A DNA stretch of 64,000 nt from positions 1 to 64,000 of IMG/VR virus record IMGVR_UViG_3300030060_002972. One strand, written 5' to 3'. Shown here piece after piece: positions 50,943 to 61,418 of the stretch. The position numbers and the translations under genes were made by a program. A model generated the notes under the pieces. That model was not told the DNA's origin. It ran no database searches and worked only from the letters and a program-made list of their open reading frames with translations. The DNA is from a virus. Within the stretch, counting starts at the first letter, position 1. Each line of letters opens with the position of its first letter.

Positions 50943-53900
50943 TTGGGTATTAAAAAACAGTTAACTATAGACAAACTAAAAAATTACAAGAAGGTTCCTA
51001 TAGGAGGACAGGATACTATTACTGCTCCTCAAGTAGATTTACAATCTATAACACAAAATACTTTTAACAAATTAAATACTCAGAAACAAGAAGAAGAACT
51101 TAATACTGATTTAAACTTAGAGATTAACGCTCCTACTATAGTTAAACCTGATACATATATTAGTGACAATGAATTAAATGCATCTAGTTTATTTAGTCTA
51201 GAAAATTTAGTTGGTAGAGAAAATAGTGATTATATAAATAACGCTATAGACGAGTTTTTACCTAACTTTCATATTGACCCTGGAGAAATTATTTATGGGC
51301 GTAAAAATTCTTATGAAAATCCTACAGCAGCACAAGCATTTTATAATGGTCTTATGCCTGGGCGTGACCGTGACATAGCAGATTTTGCAGAACGTGTAGA
51401 GTTTGCCAGAGCAAATGGTATTAATCCACTAGATACTTACATAGATAGTTTTATGTGGGGTTTAGGTGAAGCATTACAATTTTATGGATACTGGAGAATG
51501 TCAGGTGCGTTTGCAAAAAATCTATTAATACCAGCATTAACTCGTATAGGTATATTAAGTAAAAGTAAACGTATTGCAGAATTAGGTGAAGGTACAGAAA
51601 AAGTTGTAAATAGATTACCTAAAGTATTACAACAAGATGCTAAGAAATTTTTAACAGACAATAAATACAGACAACAATTAATAGGAACAATTGGCGTTGA
51701 ATCAAGTATTGTAACGGCAGTAGAAGACGATATTGTAGACGGCATATTGTACACTGTGGGTTATCCAGCTGCATTTAAGTACGGTTTTATTCCTGGATTC
51801 AAAGGGTTTATAGATGTTGCCGGTAAAGGGCTAACTAAGGTTGTAGATAAAGGTAAAAATTTAGTTATTAAATCTCAAACAGAAGATGATATTCCTAAAC
51901 CATTAAATAAAATTACATCACTAATACAAAAAGTATTAGATGGCACTCAAAAAGATGGTATAGAAAACTTGGGTACAAATACCCAAAAAGTTATTAAAGA
52001 GCTAGAAAATATTAGTGTTGAAGGACAAAAAAATTTAGGTGATTTAATAAAAACATCTGCAGCATTACAAAATGATGTGCAAAAATTATTAAAAGTATTT
52101 AACACAAAAGTAGTAGGTATTATCAACAACATTGGTAACACTACAGCTACAAAAAATATTAAAGCATTACTAGATTCTCCTGACTTAAAAAATGGAGATT
52201 TTGAAACACTAATTAAATTTACAAAATTAATTGCTAATGAAAGCAAACACGGGCATAAACAAAATAGAAAAAAATTCTTTGTTAGTGTGTTAGATGAAGC
52301 AGATGATATGCTAAGTAAGTTTGGTAATAGTGATGTAGCAACTATTGTAGCACCCGGCAAAATACCTTTAACTAAAGATAATTCAAGAATACTTTATAGT
52401 AAAATTAAAACTAAGTTACAAGATTTAGTTGGTCACACAAAAGGACAAGCTGCGGATGTAGATAGCACATTACGTCAAGCATTAGGTTTTAACACAAGTC
52501 AAAGCCCAGACGCTATATTCAAAAACTTATTGCATAAATTACAGGGAAAATTTGCAAACAAAGTAAATAAAAATTCTCAAACAGATTTAGGGACGTTGTT
52601 AAATTTAGCTAAAGAAAACCCTAAAGGCATAACAAAATTAATAGACAATATATCAGCTCTTAATGACTACAAAAAATTTATATCAAATGAAACTTTTGAT
52701 AACCAAAGTAGAAATTGGAAAAAATTAGTATACCACATAAAAAATGTACAAGCTGTAACCGGCATGACCGGAGTTAAAAGAAAAATTAATAAAATCTTAG
52801 ACACCAAAAGAGATTATAACAAGTTGTTTGATGTAGCCGGACGTAAAACTAGTGAAGTTAAAATTCAAAAAGGTAAAAAAGGAAAAACAGAAACTGTTAC
52901 TATTATAGAACAAGAAGATAGATTTGGTTATAAGCAAGACATTGCTAGAAAACAACGTCTTAGACAAGAGCTAGGCATACCTATTACTCGTTCAGTTAGT
53001 CTACGTCAGTTATTAAATCGTTCTCAGAAAGGGTTTACAAGAGAAGAATATGATACAGCATTAACTTTATTGAGAAAAGAAATAGAAGAAGCAGGTCTAT
53101 TGCCACAAGACTTAAGTAAAGAATTAGGTAGACAATTAACTAGACGTAATAGAATTAAACGTAGTGCATTTAATACAAGAGTAAGAAATGATTTAGCTAG
53201 TGATGAAGCATTAGATGAAATAGCACAGCGTTTTGTAGATGATATACAAATAAAAGCAGAGATGGCTAAATATGGTATAGACCCTAGTATTGTTAACAGA
53301 AGTAGTTTAGACAAATTAACTAAACGTAAAAAACGATTAAGAGAATTACATACAGATTTAAACAATCAGTTATTTAAGTCTAATACTAAAATACAAACTC
53401 ACATCAACAAAATTGGCAGCATTGTAAATAAAATAAGTAACGGTAAAGAAACTCTGGCTATGTTAAACCCATTCAAAAACATACAAGAAATTAATCAGGG
53501 TATTAAATTTGTTAGTAGATACCAACAAGGGCAGTCTCTAGAAGTAGGTGACGGGTTAGCAAATGCAACTAAAATGTTTGCTGCCATGGAAAAAAATATT
53601 TCTAACACTATTAAAAGTGGTGCTCAAAATTCTAACAATTTGAACAAAGAATTCTTTAGGTTTATGAATGATTACCTAAATGAGAAAAACTTAAATACCC
53701 CTGAGTTACGTGACGTACAAGAAGTTATTGCCAGCGTATTAACTAGCGGGCGAACTACAGCAGAGATTAAAACTAAAGCAAGAACTGGTTTATACAAAAC
53801 ATTAGTAGCTCATGTGTATGATGATTTGCCTGGTATAGGACACATACTGCAAGTTAGGGGTAAAAAAGAAGATGCTCAGTTTATTAAAAAACTAATTAGT

Positions 53901-56900
53901 GGTACAAAACAAGATAAAATAAAAGGTGCATATGAATTAACTAGACGAATTTTAACTGATGAACAATTAATGATGGATGTTATAAATAAAAATACACAAA
54001 CACAAACATTATTTTTGTTAATGAAATCTATAGATAATCCTAAATTAAAACCTGTAGTAAAACAAATTTTGCAAGCAAACAAAACACAAACATCTGTAGT
54101 AGATTTATTACATAACATGGCTAAACAAGAAAACGCTACTAACAAACCAAGCGTATCACTTACTAGCACTGGAGATACACGATTAGTTAATGAAGAATTA
54201 CAAGACGCTACCGGTGGTGAAAGCGGTGTTATAAAACGTGTTTACAATTATTTCTTTAAGGAATATCAACAAATAATGAGAGACAGTGGTTTTGAACCAG
54301 GTGTAGCTATACAAAAATTAGCATCTAATGCAGAACAATCATACACAAGAGAAGCTAGTAAAGGCGGATTAATAGAAACTACAGTATTAGAAGTAAAACA
54401 AAAATTAAAAAATACACTAGATGAAGTAAATAGTGGGTTAGCACCAGGCGCTGATAAATATACCAAAGATGATATTGATAATATTTTGGTTCAATTAGAT
54501 AGATTAGCTAGTGGAGATAATGGTAAAGCAGCTGCAACTAAAATATTTAATGCGTTGCCAGGACCTGTACAAAGATATGTAGGTGAATATCATTCTACAT
54601 TACGTAAAGCCTTGGAACGTTTTAATAGCAAAGTAGATGACATAAATCTTATGGTAGAAAAAGGTGAAGTGTTTCCTGATACAGGTATAAATGTACCTTG
54701 GAAAGACCTTAGTCTAGAACGAGTTGACCCGTTAGATTTTTATTTTCCTAGATTTAGTAACGTAGAAAAAATGAACATAGAAAGATTTGATGTTTTTGCT
54801 ACAATTAAATATGCAGACGGACACACTCAACGTGTACGTGTAGTTAATGAAGCTGTAGATACCTTAGAAGATGTGCATAGAAAAATTATTGACCATGCAG
54901 ATGTAGGTTTACCACCAGGAGCCGTATCATTAAATTACAATGTATCACCTACACAACCATTGTTACGAAGTATTGACCAATACAATCCTACATCACAAGC
55001 ACAGCAAGTTGTAGACGACATTGAAAATTTATTTCAAGTTGATTACAAAACCGTTAAGTCTGCATTAGACAAAGGCGGTTATAATTATCAAACTTTTTAT
55101 AACGATGCGTTTATTGCTGGTCCAACATTTGCAAAACAAAGAACAGGTTTTGCTGCTAATTATGACACTGACCATTTAACAGTATTAAATACATATTTAA
55201 TGAAAGAATCTAGATATAGAAATTTTATTGAACCTGTAATAAAACATGACGCATTAAAAAGATACATGAAAGATACTCCGTTAGTAGATAAAAATGGCAA
55301 CACTATGACAGGCACTATGGATTACGTTAGTCACATAGTAGATAACATGTTAGGTAGACCACAACCAGCTACAGTTATGTTTAACAAATTACTACAAGGC
55401 ATTATTAAAGGTGGCAAGTTATACAAAATACCTGGCATATCTAAGGATGCTGATGTTAGAAGTTTCATAGATGCTAACTCTACATTTAACTATTATCTAC
55501 AGTTTGCAGTAGACATACCAGCATCGTTAATACAAAGCACCATGGCAGTTACTTCTGTGTTACCGGCAGCGGGTAGGTATGCTTTTAGTATGCAACCTAT
55601 GAAAGATGCTACAAATTTATTGTTAAGGTCATTAGTAAAAAATGACAGAGTTGCAAAAAATCCTATATTAAAACGTGTGCATAAAAGTTTCAAAAATAAA
55701 TTAGATAAATTAGACACACAAACTAAACAAAAATATGATGACTTAGAACAAGTATTTGTAGACATGAATCTTGAAATAGATAGTGCTCATGCTGTGCATA
55801 TGGCAGACCAATATACAGCACAATTTGGTGTTGAAGCTAGTAATTTCTTAAAACGTAGCTATCACACAATAGGTAATGCTGTGACATATGCATTTAGAAA
55901 AGGTGATATTATCCCTAGACGTTTAGCTGCTACTTTAGCCTATGAAAATGCCGATGCAGCTTTCAATAATGTTGCTAAAAAATTAAATAAAGCTGAAGTA
56001 GATTGGTTAGCTGGACCATTAAACACAGAAAAAGTTAGAAGTTTATTAAGACAAAAAGGTTTAACATTGAATCCATTGGAAGAAGAAACTATGAAACTTA
56101 TGGTTAATTCTTCTAACCGTCAATACACTAATACTGGGCGTACTTATGCAACTAAGACACAAGGTGCGTTTTACACTAAAGAAAAAGTAGGGATGCAATG
56201 GAAATACAAAGCTAACAGAAACTTTAAGAAAGATTTAGCTAAAAATTTTAGTGAAGAAACTAACCACAAATACAACTCAGCTAACAACACTGGATTTATG
56301 AATGAAGGATTGTTAAAAAACTTTAACTTGTACAAAAAATTTGCAGTAAAAGAATTTAGTAGGTTAGTGGGTTATGGTAAAAAAGGACAATACCCGGCAC
56401 TAGCTGCTAGTCTGTTAGCGTATCAACAGATTGCAGGAAGTGTAGGATTACCTTTTGCAAGAGACTTAAAACAATTATTAGAATGGGCATACTACGGGTC
56501 AGAAGTAATAGCTAAACCAAAAACAGAAGCTAATCCAGCTTTATTAGATATGGAATCTAACTTAAGAGCCTATGCAGCAGACAGCCCACTAAGAAAATAT
56601 GCGTTGTTTGGTCTTGCATCTACAGCGGGTATTGATTTAACACAAAGTGCATCTGTTAATATGGAAGGTTACTTTAGTCCAAGAACACCTATAAATGGAT
56701 TTGGTGATGTTGTAGGTAATTTAGTGTTAGGAGATACTTATAGACGTATGAAATCTATGTTTAATCGTATAGCTAACTTAAAATCACAAGGCAACTTATA
56801 CGAACTAGGCGGAGAAACTGGATTACAAAAATACATTAGAGGTTTTGAGGCTGCGGCACCTTTTATTCCAATGGGTGAACAAGCAGTAGACGCCTTACAA

Positions 56901-57395
56901 GTAATCAACGGTATGCAACCTAGAGATTATAGTGGACGACTTATGGATGTGTATGGTAGACAGGATGAGTTAAGCCAAGGTAACGAAGCTATACTAAAAT
57001 TATTAGGATTTAATACTATGGATGAGGTATTATATAAACAAACATCTTCATTAATTAGTGGAAAAACTGGTAAAGAGTTAAGAGAAATAGACAAAATAAA
57101 ACGAAGACATTTTGTTAATGATGCTTTTGGATTAATTACAGATTACATAAATGCAACTAACGAAGGTGAAGTTGATGCAGAAGAAGTTGATGACATTATA
57201 GAAGAATTGTCTGAGATTGTCACTTATTTTGGTGGGGATAAACAACTGTTAAATGCTATGAATTATGCATTTGTGACAAACAATGTGCCTAGAGATATAT
57301 TAAAATTAAAACGAGGCACAGCTAAACAGAAACAATTAATTATAAACAACTTAGATATTTTATTACGCCAAACTAACAAAGGAGGACAAGACTAA
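50943..57395 (+). CDS. Giant internal virion protein (2,150 aa, unit B)
   Basis: A 2,150-residue counterpart of the 8428-15222 protein. It starts at TTG with only a weak upstream AGG; no other start exists for more than 100 codons. It is Lys/Asn-rich. Hydrophobic segments near residue 1,515-1,540 (FAVDIPASLIQSTMAVTSVL) and a conserved C-terminal plan match unit A. Amino-acid conservation is low in the first half. Probably packed in the capsid and ejected with DNA. Confidence 0.7.
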   Translation: MGIKKQLTIDKLKNYKKVPIGGQDTITAPQVDLQSITQNTFNKLNTQKQEEELNTDLNLEINAPTIVKPDTYISDNELNASSLFSLENLVGRENSDYINNAIDEFLPNFHIDPGEIIYGRKNSYENPTAAQAFYNGLMPGRDRDIADFAERVEFARANGINPLDTYIDSFMWGLGEALQFYGYWRMSGAFAKNLLIPALTRIGILSKSKRIAELGEGTEKVVNRLPKVLQQDAKKFLTDNKYRQQLIGTIGVESSIVTAVEDDIVDGILYTVGYPAAFKYGFIPGFKGFIDVAGKGLTKVVDKGKNLVIKSQTEDDIPKPLNKITSLIQKVLDGTQKDGIENLGTNTQKVIKELENISVEGQKNLGDLIKTSAALQNDVQKLLKVFNTKVVGIINNIGNTTATKNIKALLDSPDLKNGDFETLIKFTKLIANESKHGHKQNRKKFFVSVLDEADDMLSKFGNSDVATIVAPGKIPLTKDNSRILYSKIKTKLQDLVGHTKGQAADVDSTLRQALGFNTSQSPDAIFKNLLHKLQGKFANKVNKNSQTDLGTLLNLAKENPKGITKLIDNISALNDYKKFISNETFDNQSRNWKKLVYHIKNVQAVTGMTGVKRKINKILDTKRDYNKLFDVAGRKTSEVKIQKGKKGKTETVTIIEQEDRFGYKQDIARKQRLRQELGIPITRSVSLRQLLNRSQKGFTREEYDTALTLLRKEIEEAGLLPQDLSKELGRQLTRRNRIKRSAFNTRVRNDLASDEALDEIAQRFVDDIQIKAEMAKYGIDPSIVNRSSLDKLTKRKKRLRELHTDLNNQLFKSNTKIQTHINKIGSIVNKISNGKETLAMLNPFKNIQEINQGIKFVSRYQQGQSLEVGDGLANATKMFAAMEKNISNTIKSGAQNSNNLNKEFFRFMNDYLNEKNLNTPELRDVQEVIASVLTSGRTTAEIKTKARTGLYKTLVAHVYDDLPGIGHILQVRGKKEDAQFIKKLISGTKQDKIKGAYELTRRILTDEQLMMDVINKNTQTQTLFLLMKSIDNPKLKPVVKQILQANKTQTSVVDLLHNMAKQENATNKPSVSLTSTGDTRLVNEELQDATGGESGVIKRVYNYFFKEYQQIMRDSGFEPGVAIQKLASNAEQSYTREASKGGLIETTVLEVKQKLKNTLDEVNSGLAPGADKYTKDDIDNILVQLDRLASGDNGKAAATKIFNALPGPVQRYVGEYHSTLRKALERFNSKVDDINLMVEKGEVFPDTGINVPWKDLSLERVDPLDFYFPRFSNVEKMNIERFDVFATIKYADGHTQRVRVVNEAVDTLEDVHRKIIDHADVGLPPGAVSLNYNVSPTQPLLRSIDQYNPTSQAQQVVDDIENLFQVDYKTVKSALDKGGYNYQTFYNDAFIAGPTFAKQRTGFAANYDTDHLTVLNTYLMKESRYRNFIEPVIKHDALKRYMKDTPLVDKNGNTMTGTMDYVSHIVDNMLGRPQPATVMFNKLLQGIIKGGKLYKIPGISKDADVRSFIDANSTFNYYLQFAVDIPASLIQSTMAVTSVLPAAGRYAFSMQPMKDATNLLLRSLVKNDRVAKNPILKRVHKSFKNKLDKLDTQTKQKYDDLEQVFVDMNLEIDSAHAVHMADQYTAQFGVEASNFLKRSYHTIGNAVTYAFRKGDIIPRRLAATLAYENADAAFNNVAKKLNKAEVDWLAGPLNTEKVRSLLRQKGLTLNPLEEETMKLMVNSSNRQYTNTGRTYATKTQGAFYTKEKVGMQWKYKANRNFKKDLAKNFSEETNHKYNSANNTGFMNEGLLKNFNLYKKFAVKEFSRLVGYGKKGQYPALAASLLAYQQIAGSVGLPFARDLKQLLEWAYYGSEVIAKPKTEANPALLDMESNLRAYAADSPLRKYALFGLASTAGIDLTQSASVNMEGYFSPRTPINGFGDVVGNLVLGDTYRRMKSMFNRIANLKSQGNLYELGGETGLQKYIRGFEAAAPFIPMGEQAVDALQVINGMQPRDYSGRLMDVYGRQDELSQGNEAILKLLGFNTMDEVLYKQTSSLISGKTGKELREIDKIKRRHFVNDAFGLITDYINATNEGEVDAEEVDDIIEELSEIVTYFGGDKQLLNAMNYAFVTNNVPRDILKLKRGTAKQKQLIINNLDILLRQTNKGGQD

Positions 57396-57589
57396 TGGAA
57401 TTAATTTCACAATATGCACCGTGGTTATTAACAGGTGTATTGTCTATAGCTGGATATTTGTTCAAAGGTAAATATGCACAACTTAAAGTGTGTGTTAAAA
57501 CTTTTATTGATATGATAGAAGATGATAAAATTACACCTGAAGAAATGAAACAGTTTATGACTGAAGCAAAAAAACTTATAGGTAAATAA
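57395..57589 (+). CDS. Small membrane protein, possible holin (unit B)
   Basis: A 64-residue orthologue of 15232-15426 with AAGGAGG upstream. The transmembrane segment (WLLTGVLSIAGYLF) and the C-terminal AKKLIGK are kept. In this unit it is followed at once by the exported protein gene; the 125-residue holin-like gene is missing, so this small protein would have to serve as holin if either does. Confidence 0.6.
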   Translation: MELISQYAPWLLTGVLSIAGYLFKGKYAQLKVCVKTFIDMIEDDKITPEEMKQFMTEAKKLIGK

Positions 57590-57591
57590 TT

Positions 57592-58239
57592 ATGCGTGTA
57601 CATATTTTAATATTATTAACATTATTGTTATTTGGATTAGTAGGTTGGGTCAAAGTATTTGCTACCGACAACAGCACATCTAACCAAACTAATACGTCTG
57701 GTTCAAACACCAGTATTAGTGGTGGGTACACATCTACTACTAACAATACGTACAGTGGTGGGCAAACCAACACGACCACTAACAGTACAACTAATAGTAC
57801 AAAAAATAGTAAAATACCTGTAGGCACCGCTACTGCACCTAGTATGTCATCGTACAGTCAAGATTTATGTATTGTAGGCGTATCTGGTGGAGTGCAAGTC
57901 ACCGGATTTGGGGTATCAGGTGGCACATATGTTACTGACGAGAATTGTGAACGAATGAAACTATCAAAACTTCTATATGATTTTAATATGCGAGTTGCAT
58001 CAATCGCAATTCTCTGTCAGGACGATAGAGTATTTTCTGCTATGGAACACGCAGGCACACCTTGCCCGTTTGAAGGTAAGATAGGAAAAGATGCAGAAGA
58101 CCAATGGAAAAAATATGACGTAGAAAGACCTGACTACGACAAATATGTACAAAAATTAAAACGAAGAGCGGCTATAGACAAAGAAACAGAATTTGTACCT
58201 ATAGACACGGAGTATGATTTATATGGAGACGATGATTAA
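57592..58239 (+). CDS. Exported Cys-containing protein (unit B)
   Basis: A 215-residue orthologue of 15829-16458. The signal peptide is longer (ILILLTLLLFGLVGWVKVFA), the Ser/Thr/Asn linker is nearly identical, and all four cysteines of the C-terminal domain are kept (LCIVG, ENCER, ILCQDD, TPCPF). The conservation is notably higher than in the giant virion genes just before it. Function unknown; probably periplasmic or outer-envelope. Confidence 0.7.
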   Translation: MRVHILILLTLLLFGLVGWVKVFATDNSTSNQTNTSGSNTSISGGYTSTTNNTYSGGQTNTTTNSTTNSTKNSKIPVGTATAPSMSSYSQDLCIVGVSGGVQVTGFGVSGGTYVTDENCERMKLSKLLYDFNMRVASIAILCQDDRVFSAMEHAGTPCPFEGKIGKDAEDQWKKYDVERPDYDKYVQKLKRRAAIDKETEFVPIDTEYDLYGDDD

Positions 58240-59605
58240 ATGTGGTTACTTATTGTTAATTGCATTCTTGATAGCGTGGGCAGCAACCGCAGAAGAGATA
58301 ACGACTGGAAACCTTTTGCCAAATGGTTCTGGAAACGCAAGTAACTACCAATCTGTAGATAATACTATACCTAACGTAACAACTAATGGTTTTAATGTGG
58401 TTGGTAATGTTAGAGATTGGGGACAAGAATTAGAAACAACAGGTACAGGTAGTATTAATTACACTGGTAATTTAACTGACCATGCTACACAGCAACAATT
58501 AGACAATGGTATTAGATTAGATTCTACTACTATAGTACAAAACTGTGAGTGGGTAGGGTCTAATTGGCAGTGCGGACAAGCTAGAGCAGGTCAAGACACA
58601 TATACTACTACCGTAAAAATATTAGATGATGAAGGTAATACATTAGCCATAGTAAATCAAACTAGAAATAATGACTCTGGGTATGGTGCAAACGCATACA
58701 AGTATGAAGATTCTGTTACATATACAGGTGCGGGCAGTAATCAATTTTACTGGGAATGGGAAGGTGTAGACGAAGGCAGTTATGTAAACTTAGGTGGACC
58801 TAATTTGCTTGGTGCAAAACTTACAATGACCTATGATGACACTGTAATACCGGAAGAAACTATAGAAGAAATATATGAAGTTATAGAAGAATTTGAGGAA
58901 TGGCAAGAGACATTTGTACCAGTAGAATTTATAGAAGAGTTTATTCCGTTACCTGTTTTAATAGAAAAATTTCCTATGTCAGTGTTAGAAGAAGAAATAG
59001 TTTTTGAAGAACTTAATGCTATTGAAGAAGAGTTTGAAGAAGTAGAAATACTACAAGTATTTGGTGGACCTGAAATAGTAGAGGAACCAGAAGAAGAAGT
59101 TGTAGAAGAACCAACACCTACACAAGCTGCAATAGAACCTACACAAGAAGAAACTGAAACGGAAAGTGAACCACAAGAAGTAAATAATGAACCAGCGTTA
59201 GTAGTAGCTGAAGAACCAGAACAGGGTACAGTACCCGAAAAAACACCTAGTGTAAGTGTAGATAATATACAAGCAGAAGTAAGTGTGACAGTTAAAGAAG
59301 TAGATAAACAATTAGCTGTAGTTAACGTAGTAGCGGCTAAGATGATAGAAGATAAACAAGTAGATATTTCTAGTTATTACAAACAATACACAGATAACCG
59401 TGAGATTTATGATAGTCGTATCTATGAAGATTTGCGTATATTAGATAATTATGATATACAAATATATAACAATAATAATAAATTTGTAGCTATATCTGTT
59501 AATGACCCTGTATTAAAATATCAAGTACAATTTCAGAAAGCTAGAAGTATACGTATACAAAAAGAAAAAGAATTAGAATATTTAAGGAGACAATATGCTA
59601 GATAA
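58223..59605 (+). CDS. Exported Glu-rich protein (unit B)
   Basis: A 460-residue orthologue of 16442-17815. I start at ATG 58,223, the codon matching unit A, with CGGAG upstream; a Met three codons earlier is less likely. The signal peptide, the beta-rich domain with NCEW and WQCGQ, and the C-terminal helical domain are conserved. The Glu-rich middle differs in length and sequence, as expected for a flexible spacer. Confidence 0.7.
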   Translation: METMIKCGYLLLIAFLIAWAATAEEITTGNLLPNGSGNASNYQSVDNTIPNVTTNGFNVVGNVRDWGQELETTGTGSINYTGNLTDHATQQQLDNGIRLDSTTIVQNCEWVGSNWQCGQARAGQDTYTTTVKILDDEGNTLAIVNQTRNNDSGYGANAYKYEDSVTYTGAGSNQFYWEWEGVDEGSYVNLGGPNLLGAKLTMTYDDTVIPEETIEEIYEVIEEFEEWQETFVPVEFIEEFIPLPVLIEKFPMSVLEEEIVFEELNAIEEEFEEVEILQVFGGPEIVEEPEEEVVEEPTPTQAAIEPTQEETETESEPQEVNNEPALVVAEEPEQGTVPEKTPSVSVDNIQAEVSVTVKEVDKQLAVVNVVAAKMIEDKQVDISSYYKQYTDNREIYDSRIYEDLRILDNYDIQIYNNNNKFVAISVNDPVLKYQVQFQKARSIRIQKEKELEYLRRQYAR

Positions 59606-59831
59606 ATTACAAAAATATGCAATGATAGTTGGTGTGGTATCTGCTATTGGTGGCGGTTTCTACGCATGGGGTGAGTTTAATACTAGATTAGATGCAGTAT
59701 CTCAAGCAATAGGCAGTGACAATGTAGAAAAACTACAACAACAAGTTAATTTGTTAGATAAAAAATTGGAAGTCTTAGAAGCTAAACTAGATGAGTTTAG
59801 GTCTGGACTAAATAATCCATTGGGGAAATAG
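59595..59831 (+). CDS. Small membrane-anchored coiled-coil protein (unit B)
   Basis: A 78-residue orthologue of 17805-18038, with the same transmembrane helix and coiled coil. It overlaps the exported protein gene by 11 bases. In this unit it is followed by the 432-residue insertion gene rather than by its usual partner. Confidence 0.65.
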   Translation: MLDKLQKYAMIVGVVSAIGGGFYAWGEFNTRLDAVSQAIGSDNVEKLQQQVNLLDKKLEVLEAKLDEFRSGLNNPLGK

Positions 59832-59833
59832 AT

Positions 59834-61132
59834 ATGGTAACACCTAAAATACGTATGATAAAAACAAAAGACGGTTATTACGCAGTTAGCCCTGTACGTT
59901 GGGATAGTGAACTACAAAAAAATCGTTTTATTACAGACGATGAGTGTGCTGCAGAGGCATTAGAATCTGCTAGTGCACATGTAATAGAATATTTTACTAA
60001 TGAAAAAGATGCAACAGCGTACACAAAAGCACAAATTGTTCCATATAATAAAAATATAGCAGGAACAGCCTATAAACAAATTGCAGGTTTTGATAAAAAA
60101 GACCAGCAAAGTATAGAGGACCATTTGTCTGGACGTTTAGCTCCAATCAGAATTACAAACAAATCAGATTTTAACAGATACAAAAAATTTATACCTGCAA
60201 CAGTACAAAACGCATTAATTAAAAGTAATTTTACTATGCCATTTTCTATTGCTAACCCGTATGACACCGGTAGTTTGGATGCAAACCACGGTAAATTAAA
60301 TAGAGAACAGGAATTACACAACGCTAATTCACGTTATTTTCCAGGTTATATTCCAGACTATAATTTTAGGGGTGCAGGTAATTTAGATATGGACACTATG
60401 GAATACACCGAAAGAGCAAATGTAGGTAGGACTTTTAGTTATGGTGATGATATGTTACAACTGTTTAGACATTCACATGGGTTAACTTATAAAGGTAAAT
60501 ACGATGCAACAAAACCTGGGTTTACCTGGAGAAATGCTTTTGCAGTATCAACTGATACAGATACGTACTTAAAAAAAGCTAATGGATTTATTAAACAAAT
60601 GCCTAAATTTTTGAACATGACCGGCAGTACGTTTACAGAAAATTGGAAACCTTACGGCAATGACAAAAGAACACCAGAAACTATGCAAGAATTATTGTAT
60701 ACACTTTTAGGAATAGGTCTTATGGAATCTGGATATAATGAAATGAATGAAGAAGAACAGCAACTAGCTTTGGCTGACTTAAAAACTCGTTACTCAATAC
60801 TACATCCAATGATGCAAAACTTTGATATGGTTCTTAGAAACCACGGATACCAACATGGGTACGTAGATTACTTAGCTGCGGATGACGACAAAAAAGATGC
60901 ATTTCGTAAAAGACTAACGGAGAAGTTGCGTACACCAGAGTATGAAATATCTCGTAACAATGGTGAGGCAATGAGAAAATTTATGATAAAACTTACAGAG
61001 ATACCTACAGAACAAAATGACAGAATACAAAAACAAATACAAAAAGACGGTACTATTAACACAGATAATTTATTAAGAACTAAACCAACAGAGGCTGATA
61101 TTACACTAACTAACCCGCCTCTAGGAGACTAA
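59834..61132 (+). CDS. Unit B-specific protein of unknown function (432 aa)
   Basis: A 432-residue soluble protein with GGGGAA before ATG. It has no counterpart in unit A, where the two flanking membrane-protein genes touch. The N-terminus contains YYAVSPVRWDSELQK, the middle is rich in aromatic residues (NSRYFPGYIPDYNFRG, FRHSHGLTYKGKY), and the last third is helical (LLYTLLGIGLMESGYNEMNE). There is no signal peptide. Its place in the lysis cassette suggests a release or envelope function, or a moron acquired by this phage. No family recognised. Confidence 0.65.
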   Translation: MVTPKIRMIKTKDGYYAVSPVRWDSELQKNRFITDDECAAEALESASAHVIEYFTNEKDATAYTKAQIVPYNKNIAGTAYKQIAGFDKKDQQSIEDHLSGRLAPIRITNKSDFNRYKKFIPATVQNALIKSNFTMPFSIANPYDTGSLDANHGKLNREQELHNANSRYFPGYIPDYNFRGAGNLDMDTMEYTERANVGRTFSYGDDMLQLFRHSHGLTYKGKYDATKPGFTWRNAFAVSTDTDTYLKKANGFIKQMPKFLNMTGSTFTENWKPYGNDKRTPETMQELLYTLLGIGLMESGYNEMNEEEQQLALADLKTRYSILHPMMQNFDMVLRNHGYQHGYVDYLAADDDKKDAFRKRLTEKLRTPEYEISRNNGEAMRKFMIKLTEIPTEQNDRIQKQIQKDGTINTDNLLRTKPTEADITLTNPPLGD

Positions 61133-61374
61133 TGGACGAATACGGAATGATAGAAAGTATGATTACAAATGTAGGTTTTCCTATAGCTGTAGCTTTCTTT
61201 GTTTTGTACAAACTAAATCAAAGTCTAGATAAACTACGTGGTAGTGTAGATAGATTATATGATTTAATGTCTGAAAAAGATGTAACTATGAAAGAACTAA
61301 CTTTGAAAGTAGATTACTTAGAACGTGCTGTACATAGATACAATAGAAATAATAGGAAAAAACCCCACCAGTAA
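61132..61374 (+). CDS. Small membrane-anchored protein, last late gene (unit B)
   Basis: An 80-residue orthologue of 18038-18298: transmembrane helix (FPIAVAFFVLYKL), then a heptad helix (LDKLRGSVDRLYDLM) and a basic end. It starts on the last base of the previous stop codon. Its final bases overlap the terminator of the convergent early operon. Confidence 0.65.
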   Translation: MDEYGMIESMITNVGFPIAVAFFVLYKLNQSLDKLRGSVDRLYDLMSEKDVTMKELTLKVDYLERAVHRYNRNNRKKPHQ

Positions 61375-61384
61375 TTAGTGGGGT
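61357..61384 (-). terminator. Early operon terminator (unit B), nested in late gene
   Basis: On the minus strand, ACCCCAC (61,378-61,384) pairs with GTGGGGT (61,362-61,368) around a nine-base loop, followed by TTTTTT. It is a clear intrinsic terminator about 35 bases past the last early stop at 61,419. The sequence is unrelated to the unit A terminator, but the place is the same. Confidence 0.8.
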
Positions 61385-61418
61385 ACCGCATGCAACTGAA
61401 CGCCATAGTTACAAGGGG

